Of a stretch of DNA of 64,000 nucleotides, positions 17,324 to 26,158 are shown piece after piece (within the stretch, counting starts at the first letter, position 1; every line of letters begins with the position of its first letter). Source of the stretch: Rhodobacteraceae bacterium LMO-JJ12 (lineage in GTDB: Bacteria > Pseudomonadota > Alphaproteobacteria > Rhodobacterales > Rhodobacteraceae); assembly GCA_021555075.1 (NCBI GenBank), contig JAKGBX010000002.1:553001-617000 (forward strand), in the 5' to 3' direction. Both the position numbers and the translations under genes were made by a program. The notes below the pieces were generated by a model. It was given only the letters and a program-made list of their open reading frames with translations. It was not told where the DNA came from and made no database searches.

Positions 17324-18471
17324 TGATTTCCTCCAGAGGCCAGAAGCAGCGCCACAGAGATACCGAGATAATTACCGATGGCAAACCCCAGAATTCCGGT
17401 GGTCATGCCAGACATGAGAATGCCGGGGTTGCGCAGGTTACGCGCCACCATCGGCACAAATGCCGGCGACAGAAGCGCTGCTACGGATGTGATCAGGAAG
17501 GTATCAACATCGACTTTGAACCATCGGCAAAGCAGCGCGTGCAGCAGCAGGCTGCCGAAGGTGGCCACAATCACGAAGATCAGGATCGTCGCATTCATTG
17601 TCGCCAGCGCGGCCAGGTCCAGCGAGGCCGCCACGCAGAACGAGAAGACATAGATCAAATACATGCCGAGCTTGGAGGCTGCAGGGTTTTGCTGAATCTT
17701 GGGAATGAACGACGCCAGCAAGCCAAAGCTGGTGAGCAGGACAATGACCACGATTTCGGGCGCGGCGAAGGGCAATCTTGGTGCCAGAAGAACCGCAGCG
17801 CCGACGCAGAGTCCGGCGGCCACCAGCGCAGCGAGGGTTCTGGGGAGCTCTGAAATATGTAGCAGTTCGCGGTAAGATTCCACTTGGTCGTAGGCGAGAT
17901 TGTCGCCGTGGTAGGTTTGCGGGAAAGGCGCGAGAAAACGGTCGAAAATCCGACGCCCGACAGTCAGGACCAGCATCAGGTAAAGCGCGCCGACAAAGGT
18001 GTCGACGGTCGCAAACAGAAGATAACGCGCATCGGGAATGGCAAGCGCCAGCTTGATAGACCCAAGATTGGCGATGCCGCCGGTATACATGCCGATAGCC
18101 ATGCCCGAGAGCTGTTCGGGGGCTTCTACGCCCTGCGCCGCGAAGCCGTAAAACAGCAGAGTCGCGATGAAAACCACGGCGGTGACGGCCAGACCCATGG
18201 ACAACATGGCGCGTCCGGCCACGTGCCGCCATGCGCGGATATCGACGGAAAAGAGCAAAAGCGGAAGCGCCAACCCAAGGCTGGCTTCGGTAATGCTGGT
18301 TCTGATGGGGTCTGTTGAATCGGGGAGCAGGTCGGAAATGCCCAAAATCAGGCCAGCAACATAGCAAAGCACGATTGGCCCAAGCATCCGGGCCGCTGAC
18401 AGATGGCGAACGCCAAGCAGCAAGACAGCCGGTGCGCAAAGAAACAGGAGTATGGCGAAGGTCTGTATCAT
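17320..18471 (-). CDS. DUF819 family membrane protein
   Basis: A 383-residue polytopic inner-membrane protein with about ten hydrophobic segments, matching the DUF819 (YjcL-like) pattern with SITEASLGLALPLLLFSVDI in the first third and GMYTGGIANLGSIKLAL in the middle. The second half repeats the layout (TSFGLLASFIPKI, LSPAFVPMVARNLRNPG). The inverted-repeat character recalls sodium-coupled carboxylate or bile-acid-type transporters. The function of the family is not known to me. It is the first gene of a two-gene operon with a PLP lyase/decarboxylase, so uptake of that enzyme's substrate or export of its product is a reasonable guess. Confidence 0.8.
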   Translation of the reverse strand: MIQTFAILLFLCAPAVLLLGVRHLSAARMLGPIVLCYVAGLILGISDLLPDSTDPIRTSITEASLGLALPLLLFSVDIRAWRHVAGRAMLSMGLAVTAVVFIATLLFYGFAAQGVEAPEQLSGMAIGMYTGGIANLGSIKLALAIPDARYLLFATVDTFVGALYLMLVLTVGRRIFDRFLAPFPQTYHGDNLAYDQVESYRELLHISELPRTLAALVAAGLCVGAAVLLAPRLPFAAPEIVVIVLLTSFGLLASFIPKIQQNPAASKLGMYLIYVFSFCVAASLDLAALATMNATILIFVIVATFGSLLLHALLCRWFKVDVDTFLITSVAALLSPAFVPMVARNLRNPGILMSGMTTGILGFAIGNYLGISVALLLASGGNQ

Positions 18472-18607
18472 GATGGTCCCATGGCCTGTTCGGTGTCAGA
18501 GATGTTGAGCCAAAGAGCGGCCTGAGCCAAAAGAGCGCCTAGCCTTTCTGGTCGGTTGGAGTATGCGGGGGAATTGGCGAGTTGCAAGCATGCGGTTTTG
18601 ACGGTCG

Positions 18608-19645
18608 TTAGCTCCAATCAAGCACAACCTTGCCGCTTTGGCCCGAAAGCATCGCCTTGAAGCCTTCTGCATAGTCGTCGGCGGGAAAACGGTGGGTGAT
18701 GACGCCGCGCACATTGAGGCCGTTTTCCAGCATGGCGAGCATCTTGTACCAGGTCTCAAAAATCTCGCGGCCATAGACGCCCTTGAGGGTGATTGCTTTG
18801 AATACGAATGTCGACCAGTCGACCGGGGATTTACCGGGCGGGATGCCGAGAAGAGCAATACGCCCCCCCATCACCATGTTGTCGACCATCTGATCGAGCG
18901 CGGCCTGATTGCCGGACATTTCCAGCCCGACATCGAAGCCTTCCTTCATTCTGAGCGCGCCTTCGACATCGCGCAAGTCTTGCAAGGCAACATTTACAGG
19001 AACGACATCGGCCACCGAGGCCGCCAGATCGAGGCGGGCCTGGTTCACATCGGTGATCACCACATGACGCGCGCCAACGTGGCGCGCCACACAGGCGGCC
19101 ATGATACCGATCGGGCCAGCGCCGGTGATGAGAACATCCTCGCCCACGAGATCGAAGCTGAGTGCGGTATGGACCGCGTTGCCTAGCGGGTCGAGGATAG
19201 CGCCGATTTCGTCGTCTACTGCATCGGGTAGCGGCACAACATTAAAGGCTGGGAGTTTGAGATATTGGGCAAACGCGCCTTGTTCATTCACGCCGATACC
19301 ACGAGTTTGTGGGTCGAGGTGGAATTTTCCGGCGCGCGACTGGCGTGAGGTTTTGCCGATCAGATGGCCCTCGCCTGAGCAGCGCTGGCCAAGCTCCAGA
19401 CCTTCGACGTCGCGGCCCAACTCGACAATCTCGCCGGCGAATTCATGGCCAGTGACCAGCGGCGTAGGAACGGTGCGTGCGGCCCAGTCATCCCAGTTCC
19501 AGATATGCACATCGGTGCCGCAGATGCCGGTCTTGTGGATCTTGATCAGCACGTCGTCGGGGCCGATTTCGGGGACTGGCACGCGGGTCAGAACGAGGCC
19601 GGTGCCGGGGGCCTCTTTTTGCAGGGCCTTCATTTCATTGCTCAT
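18608..19645 (-). CDS. tdh: L-threonine 3-dehydrogenase
   Basis: A 345-residue medium-chain dehydrogenase that oxidises L-threonine to 2-amino-3-ketobutyrate with NAD+. The catalytic zinc site is present: Cys42 and Thr44 in GICGTD, His67-Glu68 in GHEFAGE. The Rossmann motif is [10 protein letters not shown], and the C-terminal [11 protein letters not shown] matches Tdh. The structural-zinc lobe is altered: in the segment [20 protein letters not shown] (93-112) all four cysteines present in the enteric enzyme are replaced by Gly, Ser, Ser and Asp. It overlaps kbl by four bases, forming the usual kbl-tdh operon. Confidence 0.96.
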   Translation of the reverse strand: MSNEMKALQKEAPGTGLVLTRVPVPEIGPDDVLIKIHKTGICGTDVHIWNWDDWAARTVPTPLVTGHEFAGEIVELGRDVEGLELGQRCSGEGHLIGKTSRQSRAGKFHLDPQTRGIGVNEQGAFAQYLKLPAFNVVPLPDAVDDEIGAILDPLGNAVHTALSFDLVGEDVLITGAGPIGIMAACVARHVGARHVVITDVNQARLDLAASVADVVPVNVALQDLRDVEGALRMKEGFDVGLEMSGNQAALDQMVDNMVMGGRIALLGIPPGKSPVDWSTFVFKAITLKGVYGREIFETWYKMLAMLENGLNVRGVITHRFPADDYAEGFKAMLSGQSGKVVLDWS

Positions 19646-20835
19646 GACAAAACTCCGGTGACGCGGCCCGCCTGCGCGAAGGCATCAAGCGCGGTGTCAA
19701 GGTCGGCGCGGGTGAGGGCGGCGTTCATCTGGGTGCGGATGCGGGCGGTGCCTTTGGGAACCACAGGAAAGAAAAACCCGGCGACATAGACGCCGAGTTC
19801 ACCCAAACGCGCGGCCATGTCTTGTGACAGACGGGCATCACCGATCATCACGGGAATGATCGGGTGTTCGCCGGGAAGCAGGTTGAAGCCGCGCTCGCTC
19901 AGCCCTGCGCGCCAATAGGCGGCGTTTTCGAAAAGCTGGCGGCGCAGATCGTCGCCCTGTTCGACCAGATCAAGCGCGGCAATGCCAGCGGCGCAGATCA
20001 TTGGTGGAAGGGCATTGGAGAAGAGGTAGGGGCGGGCGCGCTGACGCAAGAGGTCGATGACCGGTTGCGGCCCGGCGATGAACCCGCCGAGAGCGCCGCC
20101 GAGGGCTTTTCCGAGCGTGCCGGTGATGATGTCGATCTTGTCGGCGACGGCGAAATGGTGGCCGGTGCCTTGGCCCTTGGGGCCCATGAAGCCGGTGGCG
20201 TGGCAGTCATCGACCATGACGAGCGCATCGTATTTTTCGGCCAGGGCGGTGATTTCGGGCAGGGGGGCAAGCGTGCCGTCCATCGAGAACACGCCATCGG
20301 TGGCGATCATGATGTGGCGCGCGCCGCCGGTGCGGGCTTCTTTGAGCTGGGTTTCCAGATCGCTCATGTCGCCATTGGCATAGCGAAAGCGGCGTGCCTT
20401 GCTGAGACGTACGCCATCGATAATCGAGGCGTGGTTAAGTGCATCCGAGATGATCGCATCTTCGGGGCCGAGCAATGGTTCGAACAGCCCGCCATTGGCA
20501 TCGAAACAGGCGGCGAAAAGGATCGCGTCGTCTTTTTCAAGGAAGGCGGCGAGGCGGGTTTCCAGCGCGCGGTGCAGATCGTGGGTGCCGCAAATGAAGC
20601 GCACTGAGGCCATGCCAAAGCCATCAGCATCAAGCGCCTGTTTCGCCGCCGTGATCAGGGCGGGATTGTCGGCAAGGCCGAGATAGTTGTTGGCGCAGAG
20701 GTTGAGCATGTCGCGCCCGGCCACGTCGATATGAGCGCCCTGGGGCGAGGTGAGGGCGCGTTCAACCTTCATCAGGCCGTCGGCCTCGATCTGACCGAGG
20801 GTGTCGCGAATATGGGTCAGGAAATCGGGGGACAT
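19642..20835 (-). CDS. kbl: Glycine C-acetyltransferase (2-amino-3-ketobutyrate CoA ligase)
   Basis: A 397-residue PLP enzyme of the alpha-oxoamine synthase family that splits 2-amino-3-ketobutyrate with CoA into glycine and acetyl-CoA. The cofactor lysine is Lys243 in [11 protein letters not shown]. Asp209 and His212 in [10 protein letters not shown] contact the cofactor, and [10 protein letters not shown] with [11 protein letters not shown] near the N-terminus are diagnostic of KBL. Length is the family norm. It is transcribed just ahead of tdh with an ATGA overlap, giving a complete threonine-to-glycine route. Confidence 0.97.
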   Translation of the reverse strand: MSPDFLTHIRDTLGQIEADGLMKVERALTSPQGAHIDVAGRDMLNLCANNYLGLADNPALITAAKQALDADGFGMASVRFICGTHDLHRALETRLAAFLEKDDAILFAACFDANGGLFEPLLGPEDAIISDALNHASIIDGVRLSKARRFRYANGDMSDLETQLKEARTGGARHIMIATDGVFSMDGTLAPLPEITALAEKYDALVMVDDCHATGFMGPKGQGTGHHFAVADKIDIITGTLGKALGGALGGFIAGPQPVIDLLRQRARPYLFSNALPPMICAAGIAALDLVEQGDDLRRQLFENAAYWRAGLSERGFNLLPGEHPIIPVMIGDARLSQDMAARLGELGVYVAGFFFPVVPKGTARIRTQMNAALTRADLDTALDAFAQAGRVTGVLS

Positions 20836-20918
20836 GGGGGCGGCTCCTTGGTCTGCTATCGGGGGATCGGCGTAAGGATAGCAGAGGTTTGAATGGGTGT
20901 ATGTGGCGCGCGGTGGGC

Positions 20919-21557
20919 CTATTGGGGGGCCGTGATCGTTATGGCGGGATCGTAGGTAAAGGAGGTCACGTAGGTGTCTTTTCCTGGTTCGGGCAGCCAG
21001 GAGGAGAACAGCCCGGTCTGTTCCAGACGCATTACCTGCATCGTGTCAGGCGCGATATAGACGGTATCAGTGGAGCCAAAGAAGGCGTTGTTCATGTCGG
21101 GGTTTGGATCGGTCTTGGTGCTGTAGCGGTAGGAGAGCCATTGAGTGCCCTCGAAATTGACGATGCCGGGGCAGGCGGTATTGGTAAGGTTCGCGGCCTG
21201 CTGGGCCTGCATTGCGCGGTGCCAAGGTTCGCGGTTTTTGGGCATGTTGTTTTGCGACGGTGTCCAAGGGCCGTCGGGGGAGGGGCCGGTCCAGGTGTCG
21301 TCGTCTATCGCCAGCGTCATGTCGCCGCCTTTGATGCCGGAAATGGTGCGCAGCGGGGTTTGCACGATTGACGCGAAAGTGTGTGTCGGGGTGTCGGAGG
21401 CGTCGAATACCTGTTTTTCGTGGCGATGGGACGGTCGCTGATAGGGATCGAGCGGCCCACCGTCGAACAATGCGGCGATTTCATCGCGGCAGGCATCGGC
21501 GTTGGATTGGGCGGGAATGGCAAGGCATAGGGCGAAAGCAACGATCAAGATGCGCAT
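20919..21557 (-). CDS. Predicted secreted protein of unknown function
   Basis: A 212-residue protein with a cleavable signal peptide ([20 protein letters not shown]) and otherwise soluble sequence rich in Thr, Pro and aromatic residues. Two cysteine pairs could form: one near the mature N-terminus (DACRDE) and one in NTACPGI. I do not recognise a family. The overall build, short strands such as [11 protein letters not shown] and [19 protein letters not shown], faintly recalls lipoprotein-carrier-like beta sheets, but this is not secure. I chose ATG 21557 because it begins the signal peptide and has AGGAG upstream. It is divergent from map with 126 bases between. Confidence 0.7.
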   Translation of the reverse strand: MRILIVAFALCLAIPAQSNADACRDEIAALFDGGPLDPYQRPSHRHEKQVFDASDTPTHTFASIVQTPLRTISGIKGGDMTLAIDDDTWTGPSPDGPWTPSQNNMPKNREPWHRAMQAQQAANLTNTACPGIVNFEGTQWLSYRYSTKTDPNPDMNNAFFGSTDTVYIAPDTMQVMRLEQTGLFSSWLPEPGKDTYVTSFTYDPAITITAPQ

Positions 21558-21683
21558 GGATCTGCTCCTGATAAGGAAATGGATCTGTGAAATGAGCCTA
21601 AGGGTGGGCGCGGGCGCGGGGCAAGGGCGGATCGTGATCTGCAACATCTGGCCCTCCGCTTGGAACTGGCCTAAACAGGGGCC

Positions 21684-22529
21684 ATGATATTAAATTTCGG
21701 CAAGAAAGCAGGGCCTGTGAACGAGACGCATAGGGGGCGCATGACGCGCGAAGGTATCCGCATCCACGAGGCTGCGGATTTTGCAGGGATGCACAAGGCG
21801 GGCGCATTGGCGGCGCGCATTCTGGACGAGATTGCAGAGCATGTTTTTGTCGGTCAGACCACCGGTGAGATTGACCGGATCATTGAGCAAAAGGTCAATG
21901 ACGCGGGCGCGAAATCGGCCACGATTGGATATAAAGGGTATAAGCACGCCAGCTGTATCAGCGTGAACCATGTGGTGTGCCATGGTATTCCGGGTGACAA
22001 GAAGCTGAAGGATGGTGACATCCTGAACATCGACGTGACCGTGATCGTTGATGGGTGGTTTGGTGATACCAGCCGGATGTATGTGGCAGGGAAGTTGTCT
22101 CGCAAGGCAGAGAGGCTGATTGAAGTGACGCATGATGCCTTGTTCAAGGGGATCGAGGCGGTAAAGCCGGGAAATACCTTTGGCGATATAGGTTTTGCGA
22201 TCCAGAGTTTTGTAGAAGGCCACCGGATGAGTGTGGTGCGTGATTTCTGCGGGCATGGATTGGGGCGGGTGTTTCATGCGCCGCCCAATGTGCTGCATTA
22301 CGGGCGCGCGCAGAGTGGCTCTGTATTGGAAGAGGGTATGTTTTTCACCATTGAGCCGATGGTCAATTTGGGCCGCCCGGAAACCAAGGTTCTGGGCGAT
22401 GACTGGACCGCTGTGACCCGTGACAAGACTCTGAGTGCGCAGTTTGAGCACTCGATTGGTGTGACGGCAGATGGGTTTGAAATTTTCACCCTGTCACCGG
22501 CGGGCAAGTTCCACCCGACCTGGGGATGA
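21684..22529 (+). CDS. map: Methionine aminopeptidase, type I
   Basis: A 281-residue cytosolic metalloprotease that removes the initiator methionine from nascent proteins. The pita-bread metal ligands are visible at Asp117 (NIDVTV), Asp128 (FGDTSRMY), His191 (CGHGLGRVFH), Glu224 (FTIEPMV) and Glu255 (AQFEHSIGV), with substrate His100 in VVCHGIPG. The first 18 residues precede the conserved core and contain no known motif; an internal ATG at 21741 (MTREGIRIHEA) preceded by GGGGGCG is an alternative start. Type Ia, with no zinc-finger or SH3 extension. Confidence 0.95.
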   Translation: MILNFGKKAGPVNETHRGRMTREGIRIHEAADFAGMHKAGALAARILDEIAEHVFVGQTTGEIDRIIEQKVNDAGAKSATIGYKGYKHASCISVNHVVCHGIPGDKKLKDGDILNIDVTVIVDGWFGDTSRMYVAGKLSRKAERLIEVTHDALFKGIEAVKPGNTFGDIGFAIQSFVEGHRMSVVRDFCGHGLGRVFHAPPNVLHYGRAQSGSVLEEGMFFTIEPMVNLGRPETKVLGDDWTAVTRDKTLSAQFEHSIGVTADGFEIFTLSPAGKFHPTWG

Positions 22530-22583
22530 TACGACAATGAGCGGGCCTTTTGCGTAACACTATCGAGATCGGCACTGCGACGG

Positions 22584-22622
22584 CATTTCGCGAGAACCGG
22601 TGAAGCAGGTTTTCGCGAAATG
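22584..22622. terminator. Imperfect inverted repeat after map
   Basis: CATTTCGCGAGAACC (22584-22598) and GGTTTTCGCGAAATG (22608-22622) pair at 14 of 15 positions around a nine-base loop. It lies 55 bases after the map stop and 38 before the next start. No U-run follows, so it may be a factor-assisted terminator, an mRNA-stabilising hairpin or an operator. Confidence 0.5.
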
Positions 22623-22660
22623 TTTGAATGGGAAACTGGCGCTTGTTGAGGGGGGCCGAT

Positions 22661-23320
22661 TTGAGTTTTCTTTCGGTCACGACGGTTCCCAAACTCTGGT
22701 GGAGTTCGCCACGGGCGTTCACGATGAAGCCGCCATTGGCGTCGCTTGCGTTTCTCATTCTGGGGTTGGTGATGTTTGGTCTGGGAGAGGCCATGTTGGT
22801 CACGGCCAGCGTCGGGGTGAGTCCCTGGACCGTGTTTGCGCAAGGCGTGACCAATATCACGGGGTGGAGCCTTGGATTCGCAACTTTTGTCATCAGCGTA
22901 TCTGTGCTGTTGCTGTGGATACCCCTTAGACAGTCACCGGGTATGGGCACGATCCTCAATGCGGTCGTTGTTGCGTTGGTGTTGGAATATGTGCTGCCCT
23001 TCATGCCGACGTTTGAGAGCTATGGTGTGAATGCGCTGTTGGCTCTGCTTGGCGTGTTCGTGACCGGCTTTGGCGGGGCGATATATCTGGTTGCGAACCT
23101 CGGGCCGGGACCGAGAGATGGTCTTATGACAGGGCTTCAGGCCGTCACGCATCAACCTATCGCGCTTGTGCGGATGTTTCTTGAACTGAGCGTGGTTGCA
23201 ATCGGTTGGGCGCTGGGTGGAACGCTTGGCCTCGGCACGGTTCTCTTTGCTTTGGGGATCGGGCCCGCCGTGGCGATCGGGATGCAAATTCTGCAATTGC
23301 GAAGCTCTGCGCGTTGCTGA
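22661..23320 (+). CDS. YczE/YitT-like integral membrane protein
   Basis: A 219-residue inner-membrane protein with five hydrophobic helices, matching the YczE (COG2364) group: VMFGLGEAMLVTASVGVSPW, GWSLGFATFVIS and the conserved LVANLGPGPRDGLMTGL near the middle. No transported substrate is known for the group. I chose the TTG at 22661, six bases after GAGGGGGG, giving an N-terminus LSFLSVTTVPKLWW that resembles relatives; an ATG at 22628 and an internal ATG at 22724 are alternatives. It stands alone, tail to tail with rsmD. Confidence 0.75.
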   Translation: MSFLSVTTVPKLWWSSPRAFTMKPPLASLAFLILGLVMFGLGEAMLVTASVGVSPWTVFAQGVTNITGWSLGFATFVISVSVLLLWIPLRQSPGMGTILNAVVVALVLEYVLPFMPTFESYGVNALLALLGVFVTGFGGAIYLVANLGPGPRDGLMTGLQAVTHQPIALVRMFLELSVVAIGWALGGTLGLGTVLFALGIGPAVAIGMQILQLRSSARC

Positions 23321-23345
23321 CCGTGTGGTTTGCGGCGCCTTTGCG

Positions 23346-23912
23346 TTAGCCTGCGTTGGCGCGCAATAGCGAAATACTGGTGTCGCCGTAACGGCGCGTG
23401 TCGAGCGGCGTGATACCGTCAGGGGGGATGATGGCGGCGCTTTCCTCCCAGACGATCAGAGCGCCCGGCGCGATCCAATCGCCAGCGAGCGCGGCAGATA
23501 GTGCGGATTCGCCCAGACCCTTAGCGTAGGGCGGATCGAGGAAGATCAGATCATAGGGGGCCGATGGGCAGGGCGCGAGTTTGCGTGCGTCGCGTTTGAT
23601 CAGAGCGGTTTGCGCCCCGGCGCGGCAAATTTCGATGTTCTGGCGGATCAGGGTGGTGGCTTTGCGCCCGTCGTCGACAAAGGTAACGTGCGAGGCACCG
23701 CGCGACAAAGCTTCGAGCCCGAGCGCGCCGGTGCCAGCAAAAAGATCGAGCACGCGCGCGTCTGTTATGGGATCACCAAAGCGCCCGCCCATGAGCACGT
23801 TGAAGAGGCTTTCGCGCACCCGGTCGGTGGTGGGTCTGAGATGTGCACCGGAGTCGCCCTTGCCCACCGAAGCCAGAGCGCGACCGCGAAAGTCGCCGCC
23901 GATTATACGCAT
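23346..23912 (-). CDS. rsmD: 16S rRNA (guanine(966)-N2)-methyltransferase
   Basis: A 188-residue SAM-dependent methyltransferase that modifies G966 of 16S rRNA during small-subunit assembly. The start MRIIGGDFRGR is the family consensus, followed by LRPTTDRVRESLFNVL, the SAM-binding motif VLDLFAGTGALGLEALSRG and the catalytic N6/N2-type motif FLDPPYAKG. I chose ATG 23912 for this N-terminus; ATG 23921 would add three residues. It follows the FAD reductase gene on the same strand with a 46-base gap, or is independently transcribed. Confidence 0.94.
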   Translation of the reverse strand: MRIIGGDFRGRALASVGKGDSGAHLRPTTDRVRESLFNVLMGGRFGDPITDARVLDLFAGTGALGLEALSRGASHVTFVDDGRKATTLIRQNIEICRAGAQTALIKRDARKLAPCPSAPYDLIFLDPPYAKGLGESALSAALAGDWIAPGALIVWEESAAIIPPDGITPLDTRRYGDTSISLLRANAG

Positions 23913-23958
23913 GGCGGGCATATGGCGTGTGCGATCACGCGCGCTGAGTTTGTGTTCT

Positions 23959-25164
23959 TCATAGCAGTGATTTCAGGTCGGTTGCGGGATCGGCGACGGC
24001 GGCGGGATCGGGGGTTTTGCCCGCCTCGATAAGGCGTTTGCCGATCATGTAGGCGCGCGCGTCGTTCATGGCGTCTACCGCCAGAAGTGTATCACCTGCG
24101 TAATACCAGAAGGACGTGCTGCTCGGTTTGTCACCGGGGCGGGTGATGACGTGGGTGTAGCCCGCGTTGAGTCCCGCAATCTGTAGTTTCACGTCGTATT
24201 GATCCGACCAAAACCACGGTTTTGCGATATAATCCTTGCCCGTCCCGAGCATGTTTTCGGCAACGCATTCGGCCTGATCAATGGCATTGGGAACGCTTTC
24301 GAGCCGGATGCGCGCGCCGCGATAGGGGAAAGAGGCGCAATCGCCTGCGGCCCAAATATGGGGATCGGAGGTGCGCCCCTGAGCGTCGGTTTTGATGCCA
24401 TTGTCGAGGGTGAGCCCGGCGGCTTCGGCCAGCCCGGTTTCGGGCATGATACCGACGCCGACGATGGCGAAATCCACGTCAAGCGTGGTGCCATCGGACA
24501 GGCGCGCACCGGTGACACGGGTGTCGCCGATGAGCCGGTCAAGGCCGATGCCTTCGAGGATGTTAACGCCGTGAGATGTGTGCAGCGCACGGAAATAATC
24601 AGAGGTTTCCGGGGCGGCGACCCTTTGCAGGATGCGATCGGCCATCTCAACCAGCGTGACTTTCAGCCCCTTTTTGGCAGCCACGGCGGCGGCTTCGAGG
24701 CCGATATAGCCGCCACCGACGATCAGCACATGTGCGCCATCGGCAAATTTCGGTGCCATCGCATCGACATCGTTGAGCGTGCGCACGGTGAAAACACCGT
24801 CAAGCGCGCCGCCGATTGCGGCTGGCAGGCGGCGAGGGGTGGAACCAGTGGTGAGCGCGAGCATGTCATAAGACATCGTTTCGCTCTCGATGGTGAGCGT
24901 CTGCGCAGCGCAATTGATGGCGTCAACTTGGGTGGACAGGCGCAGGGTGATATCAGACTCGGCATAAAAGCTTTCGGGGCGCAGATAGAGCCGTTCGAGT
25001 GCCATATCGCCCAGAAGGTAGGCTTTGGACAGGGGTGGGCGTTGATAGGGCGGCGATGGTTCGGAGCCGATCAGGGTGATTTGCCCATCAAAGCCGAGAT
25101 TGCGCAGTTTTGCACTGAGCGATGCGCCTGCCTGGCCTGCTCCTATTACGACGATGTGAGCCAT
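23959..25164 (-). CDS. FAD-dependent ferredoxin/rubredoxin-type reductase
   Basis: A 401-residue pyridine-nucleotide-disulfide oxidoreductase-fold flavoprotein of the class that reduces [2Fe-2S] ferredoxins or rubredoxins of oxygenase systems. The FAD motif is VVIGAGQAGASLSAKLR at the N-terminus, the NADH motif is LIVGGGYIGLEAAAVAAKKG near residue 150, and the second FAD contact is IWAAGDCASF. A C-terminal reductase-like domain (about 325-401) contains FWSDQYDVKLQIAGL. No redox-active CXXC is present. The ATG at 25164 follows GAGAGATC. It diverges from the peroxiredoxin gene; no oxygenase or ferredoxin gene adjoins, so the partner is unknown. Confidence 0.88.
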   Translation of the reverse strand: MAHIVVIGAGQAGASLSAKLRNLGFDGQITLIGSEPSPPYQRPPLSKAYLLGDMALERLYLRPESFYAESDITLRLSTQVDAINCAAQTLTIESETMSYDMLALTTGSTPRRLPAAIGGALDGVFTVRTLNDVDAMAPKFADGAHVLIVGGGYIGLEAAAVAAKKGLKVTLVEMADRILQRVAAPETSDYFRALHTSHGVNILEGIGLDRLIGDTRVTGARLSDGTTLDVDFAIVGVGIMPETGLAEAAGLTLDNGIKTDAQGRTSDPHIWAAGDCASFPYRGARIRLESVPNAIDQAECVAENMLGTGKDYIAKPWFWSDQYDVKLQIAGLNAGYTHVITRPGDKPSSTSFWYYAGDTLLAVDAMNDARAYMIGKRLIEAGKTPDPAAVADPATDLKSLL

Positions 25165-25244
25165 GATCTCTCTTTCGCATTGCCTCTGCGCCGCGAACCT
25201 ATAACCTTGGTGCGATAAAGCGCAACGCGGATAGGAGAATTGAC

Positions 25245-25733
25245 ATGGCGATTTCAATTGGAGACCGGCTGCCGGAGGGGACTCTGTTCAAGATGGGCGA
25301 CAAGGGGCCTGAGGCGGTGGAAGTCGGGGCGTTGACCAAAGGGCGCAAGGTTGTGCTGTTTGGTCTGCCGGCGGCGTTTTCGGGGACGTGCACCAGTGCG
25401 CACTTGCCGAGTTTCATGCGCACCCGTGAGGCGTTTGGCGATAAGGGCGTGGATGATGTGGTCTGTGTGTCGGTGAATGACGCGTTTACCATGGGCGCCT
25501 GGGACAAACAGATGGGCGCGACGGACTCAGGGATTGCGATGTTGGGCGATGCGTCGGGCGCGTTCACCAAGGCGATGGGCATGGATTTTGATCTGGCGGC
25601 TGCCGGGCTTTTCGGGCGCTCAAAACGATATGCGATGTATGTTGAGGATGGGGTTGTGCGCCAGCTTAATGTTGAGGAGCAGGCCGGGGTCTGTGAATTG
25701 AGCGCAGGCGAGACGCTTTTGGATCAACTCTGA
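25245..25733 (+). CDS. Peroxiredoxin, Prx5/AhpE-like atypical 2-Cys type
   Basis: A 162-residue thiol peroxidase that reduces hydroperoxides. The peroxidatic cysteine is Cys49 in PAAFSGTCTSAHLP, the hallmark of the Prx5 group (Thr-x-x-Cys). Further family segments are VVCVSVNDAFTMGAW and FGRSKRYAMYVEDG. Cysteines at about 73 and near the C-terminus (GVCELS) are candidates for resolving residues. AGGAGAATTGAC precedes the ATG. It lies 80 bases from the divergent FAD reductase, so a shared oxidative-stress control is possible but no operator was identified. Confidence 0.94.
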   Translation: MAISIGDRLPEGTLFKMGDKGPEAVEVGALTKGRKVVLFGLPAAFSGTCTSAHLPSFMRTREAFGDKGVDDVVCVSVNDAFTMGAWDKQMGATDSGIAMLGDASGAFTKAMGMDFDLAAAGLFGRSKRYAMYVEDGVVRQLNVEEQAGVCELSAGETLLDQL

Positions 25734-25773
25734 AAAACTTGGCAATCTGAGCGCGTTGCCGTGGTTTGGCGTT

Positions 25774-25815
25774 CGCCGAGATGCCAGAAAATGAGTATTT
25801 TAAGAAAGATAAAAG
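25774..25815 (+). repeat. Dispersed intergenic repeat, copy B (degenerate)
   Basis: GCCGAGATGCCAGAAAATGAGTATTT then AAGAAAGATAAAAG resembles the TATTT...GGCAAGATGAAG repeat seen at 7.3, 41.1 and 45.8 kb but with several changes. Its end runs into the terminator stem that serves the minus-strand operon. Confidence 0.5.
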
Positions 25816-25849
25816 GGGCGGTGTCGCATGTCTGCGACGTCGCCCCTTT
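25812..25849 (-). terminator. Rho-independent terminator of the ridA-phhB operon
   Basis: AAAGGGGCG (25812-25820) pairs with CGCCCCTTT (25841-25849), two G-T pairs continue the stem, then GTCGC/GCGAC close on loop ATGTCT, 16 pairs in all. On the minus strand the stem is followed by TATCTTTCTT, a good U-rich tail. It lies 19 bases past the phhB stop. Confidence 0.82.
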
Positions 25850-25867
25850 CCGTTTCGGGGGGCCGGT

Positions 25868-26158
25868 TCAAAGGCTGTCGAGTTTGCGGGCGAGTTTGGC
25901 GTCGAGCGCGCTGAGGCCGTCGGCGTCATGGGTGGTGAGCGTCACTTCGATCCGGTTGTAGACATTGCGCCATTCCGGGTGGTGATTCCATTTCTCGGCC
26001 CAGATCGCGGCGCGGGTCATCCAGCCGAACGCTTCGGTGAAATCGTCGAATGTGAAGGTCTTGACCAGCGCATCGCGGCCTTTGGCCATTTCCCAACCGG
26101 TTTGAAACAACGGCGGAAGCAGGCTTTCGCGGGCGGTATCGGATAAAAGTTCGTTCAA
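25868..26158 (-). CDS. phhB: 4a-hydroxytetrahydrobiopterin dehydratase (PCD/DCoH)
   Basis: A 96-residue enzyme that dehydrates 4a-hydroxytetrahydrobiopterin to recycle pterin cofactor after aromatic amino-acid hydroxylation. The active-site histidines are His59, His60 and His77 in the signature [16 protein letters not shown]...THDADGL. Length is normal. No phenylalanine hydroxylase is in the window, and phhB-like genes without phhA may serve molybdopterin or other pterin metabolism. It is the last gene of a four-gene operon and overlaps the GNAT gene by four bases. Confidence 0.93.
   Translation of the reverse strand: MNELLSDTARESLLPPLFQTGWEMAKGRDALVKTFTFDDFTEAFGWMTRAAIWAEKWNHHPEWRNVYNRIEVTLTTHDADGLSALDAKLARKLDSL

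Noticed and set aside
15902-18471. Reading the PLP enzyme plus membrane protein as a GadB/GadC acid-resistance system
   Set aside because: The membrane protein resembles DUF819, not an APC-type antiporter, and the enzyme looks closer to sphingosine-phosphate lyase than to GadB.
24199-25218. 339-codon plus-strand frame opposite the FAD reductase
   Set aside because: The reductase on the minus strand has all cofactor motifs; the plus frame has none.
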